64,000 nt of DNA, from assembly GCA_947624015.1 (NCBI GenBank), contig CANQIA010000006.1:1-64000 (forward strand), in the 5' to 3' direction. Below the pieces are notes generated by a model that had not been told where the DNA came from, made no database searches, and saw only the letters and a program-made list of their open reading frames with translations. Both the position numbers and the translations under genes were made by a program. Below are positions 63,527-64,000 of the stretch, piece after piece. This DNA comes from an uncultured Clostridia bacterium (GTDB lineage Bacteria > Bacillota > Clostridia > Lachnospirales > CAG-274). Each line of letters starts with the position of its first letter. The stretch's first letter is position 1.

Positions 63527-64000
63527 CTATTTGGAGCTGTATAAAGCCGTTTTGTTTTCAGAGTCCCAATATACGTTTACTCCCATGGCATTTCCCAGGG
63601 CTCTGAAGGGTATAAACATTCTGCCTCCCGTTATTTCCGCCTTAACGCCGTTATCCATTGTAACAGGTCTGCTGTCTATGAGCATATCTGCGCTGCCTGC
63701 CGTAAAAGATACGGTGCTGTTATCGGTATGTATGGTAGCCGTCTTTGTAACGGCGTCCCATTCTATCATATCGCTGTCCACAGCCTTTTCGGGATCGCCT
63801 CCGCTTATTGCAACTGCCGCAAAGCGCAAGGGCACAAGAGTGGAATTGGATGCAGGCTGTATATAAGGCGCCGCATCGGTAATAAATTCCTTATCTCCTA
63901 TTGTGATTATGCTGCTGCCTATCGTTATCCTTACATCGCCTGTCAGTATATCATTATTGTCGTCTTCCCCCTTGTCTTCTTCATAGCTGTCGTCGGTGGT
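63527..64000 (-). CDS. Copper amine oxidase N-terminal-like (stalk) domain protein, 5' truncated
   Basis: The C-terminal 157 codons of a minus-strand gene that continues beyond base 64000. The sequence carries a stalk-type domain seen in copper amine oxidase N-terminal-like proteins: VPLRFAAVAI in one repeat and FIPFRALGNAMGVNVYWDSENKTALY at the C-terminus (landmark FIPFRALGNAMGVNV). The upstream end in the window is acidic (Asp/Glu-rich). Such domains are usually extracellular and repeated. The catalytic or cargo part, and the signal peptide, lie outside. Confidence 0.8.
   Translation of the reverse strand, partial: TTDDSYEEDKGEDDNNDILTGDVRITIGSSIITIGDKEFITDAAPYIQPASNSTLVPLRFAAVAISGGDPEKAVDSDMIEWDAVTKTATIHTDNSTVSFTAGSADMLIDSRPVTMDNGVKAEITGGRMFIPFRALGNAMGVNVYWDSENKTALYSSK

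Overview
The window is a chromosomal stretch of an AT-rich, anaerobic, spore-forming Clostridia-type Firmicute. Spore genes (spoVS, yabP, yabQ, ylbJ, a CotS-type coat protein) mark a spore-former. A complete six-gene Rnf complex (rnfCDGEAB) points to an anaerobe with ferredoxin/NAD-linked ion pumping. Gene order resembles Lachnospirales-like clostridia (rel-dtd-hemZ-hisS-aspS; yggS-sepF-yggT-ylmH-divIVA; mazG-hup-rqcP-yabPQ-divIC). Almost all of it is core chromosome. I see no prophage, insertion sequence, CRISPR array or rRNA operon.

Layout. 0-8.3 kb: a heterodimeric ABC exporter, addA and a radical SAM gene on the + strand. 8.3-11 kb: a DUF4364 regulator, tRNA-Leu(CAA) and an orphan adenine methyltransferase that looks acquired. 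10.6-13.8 kb (-): an Orn/Lys/Arg-type decarboxylase, a DUF815 ATPase and a small membrane protein. 13.9-18 kb (+): yqeG, aroE, aroK, pyrimidine nucleoside phosphorylase and a DUF1624 membrane protein. 18-20.5 kb (-): a polar amino acid ABC transporter. 20.6-21.5 kb (+): the CotS-like gene. 21.6-34 kb (-): luxS, rel, dtd, an MBL hydrolase, hemZ, a frame-broken gene, hisS, aspS, a 42-aa gene, a TPR membrane protein, DUF1015 and spoVS. 34.3-39.3 kb (+): the rnf operon, then recD2. 41.6-49.7 kb (-): a division/envelope cluster with aroB, lspA and rluD. 49.8-50.7 kb (+): ylbJ. 50.8-56.5 kb (-): yloU, fakA-like, recG, rsmD, coaD and a coiled-coil gene. 56.7 kb to the end: rpmB, mazG, hup, rqcP, yabP, yabQ, divIC, a TIM-barrel isomerase, a 3-methyladenine glycosylase, a nadD-yqeK fusion, rsfS and a truncated stalk-domain protein.

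The less ordinary signals are mostly non-coding. A two-hairpin palindromic repeat occurs twice, each time directly behind a terminator and in the same orientation. One copy continues into further strong hairpins that I cannot assign. A compact predicted three-way junction lies directly upstream of hisS. A Rex-like operator and a structured leader precede rnf. Other points of interest are a gene broken at three homopolymers, a 42-aa gene in the aspS operon, the nadD-yqeK fusion and the orphan methyltransferase beside a tRNA. All functional names come from reading motifs and gene order. No database search was run.
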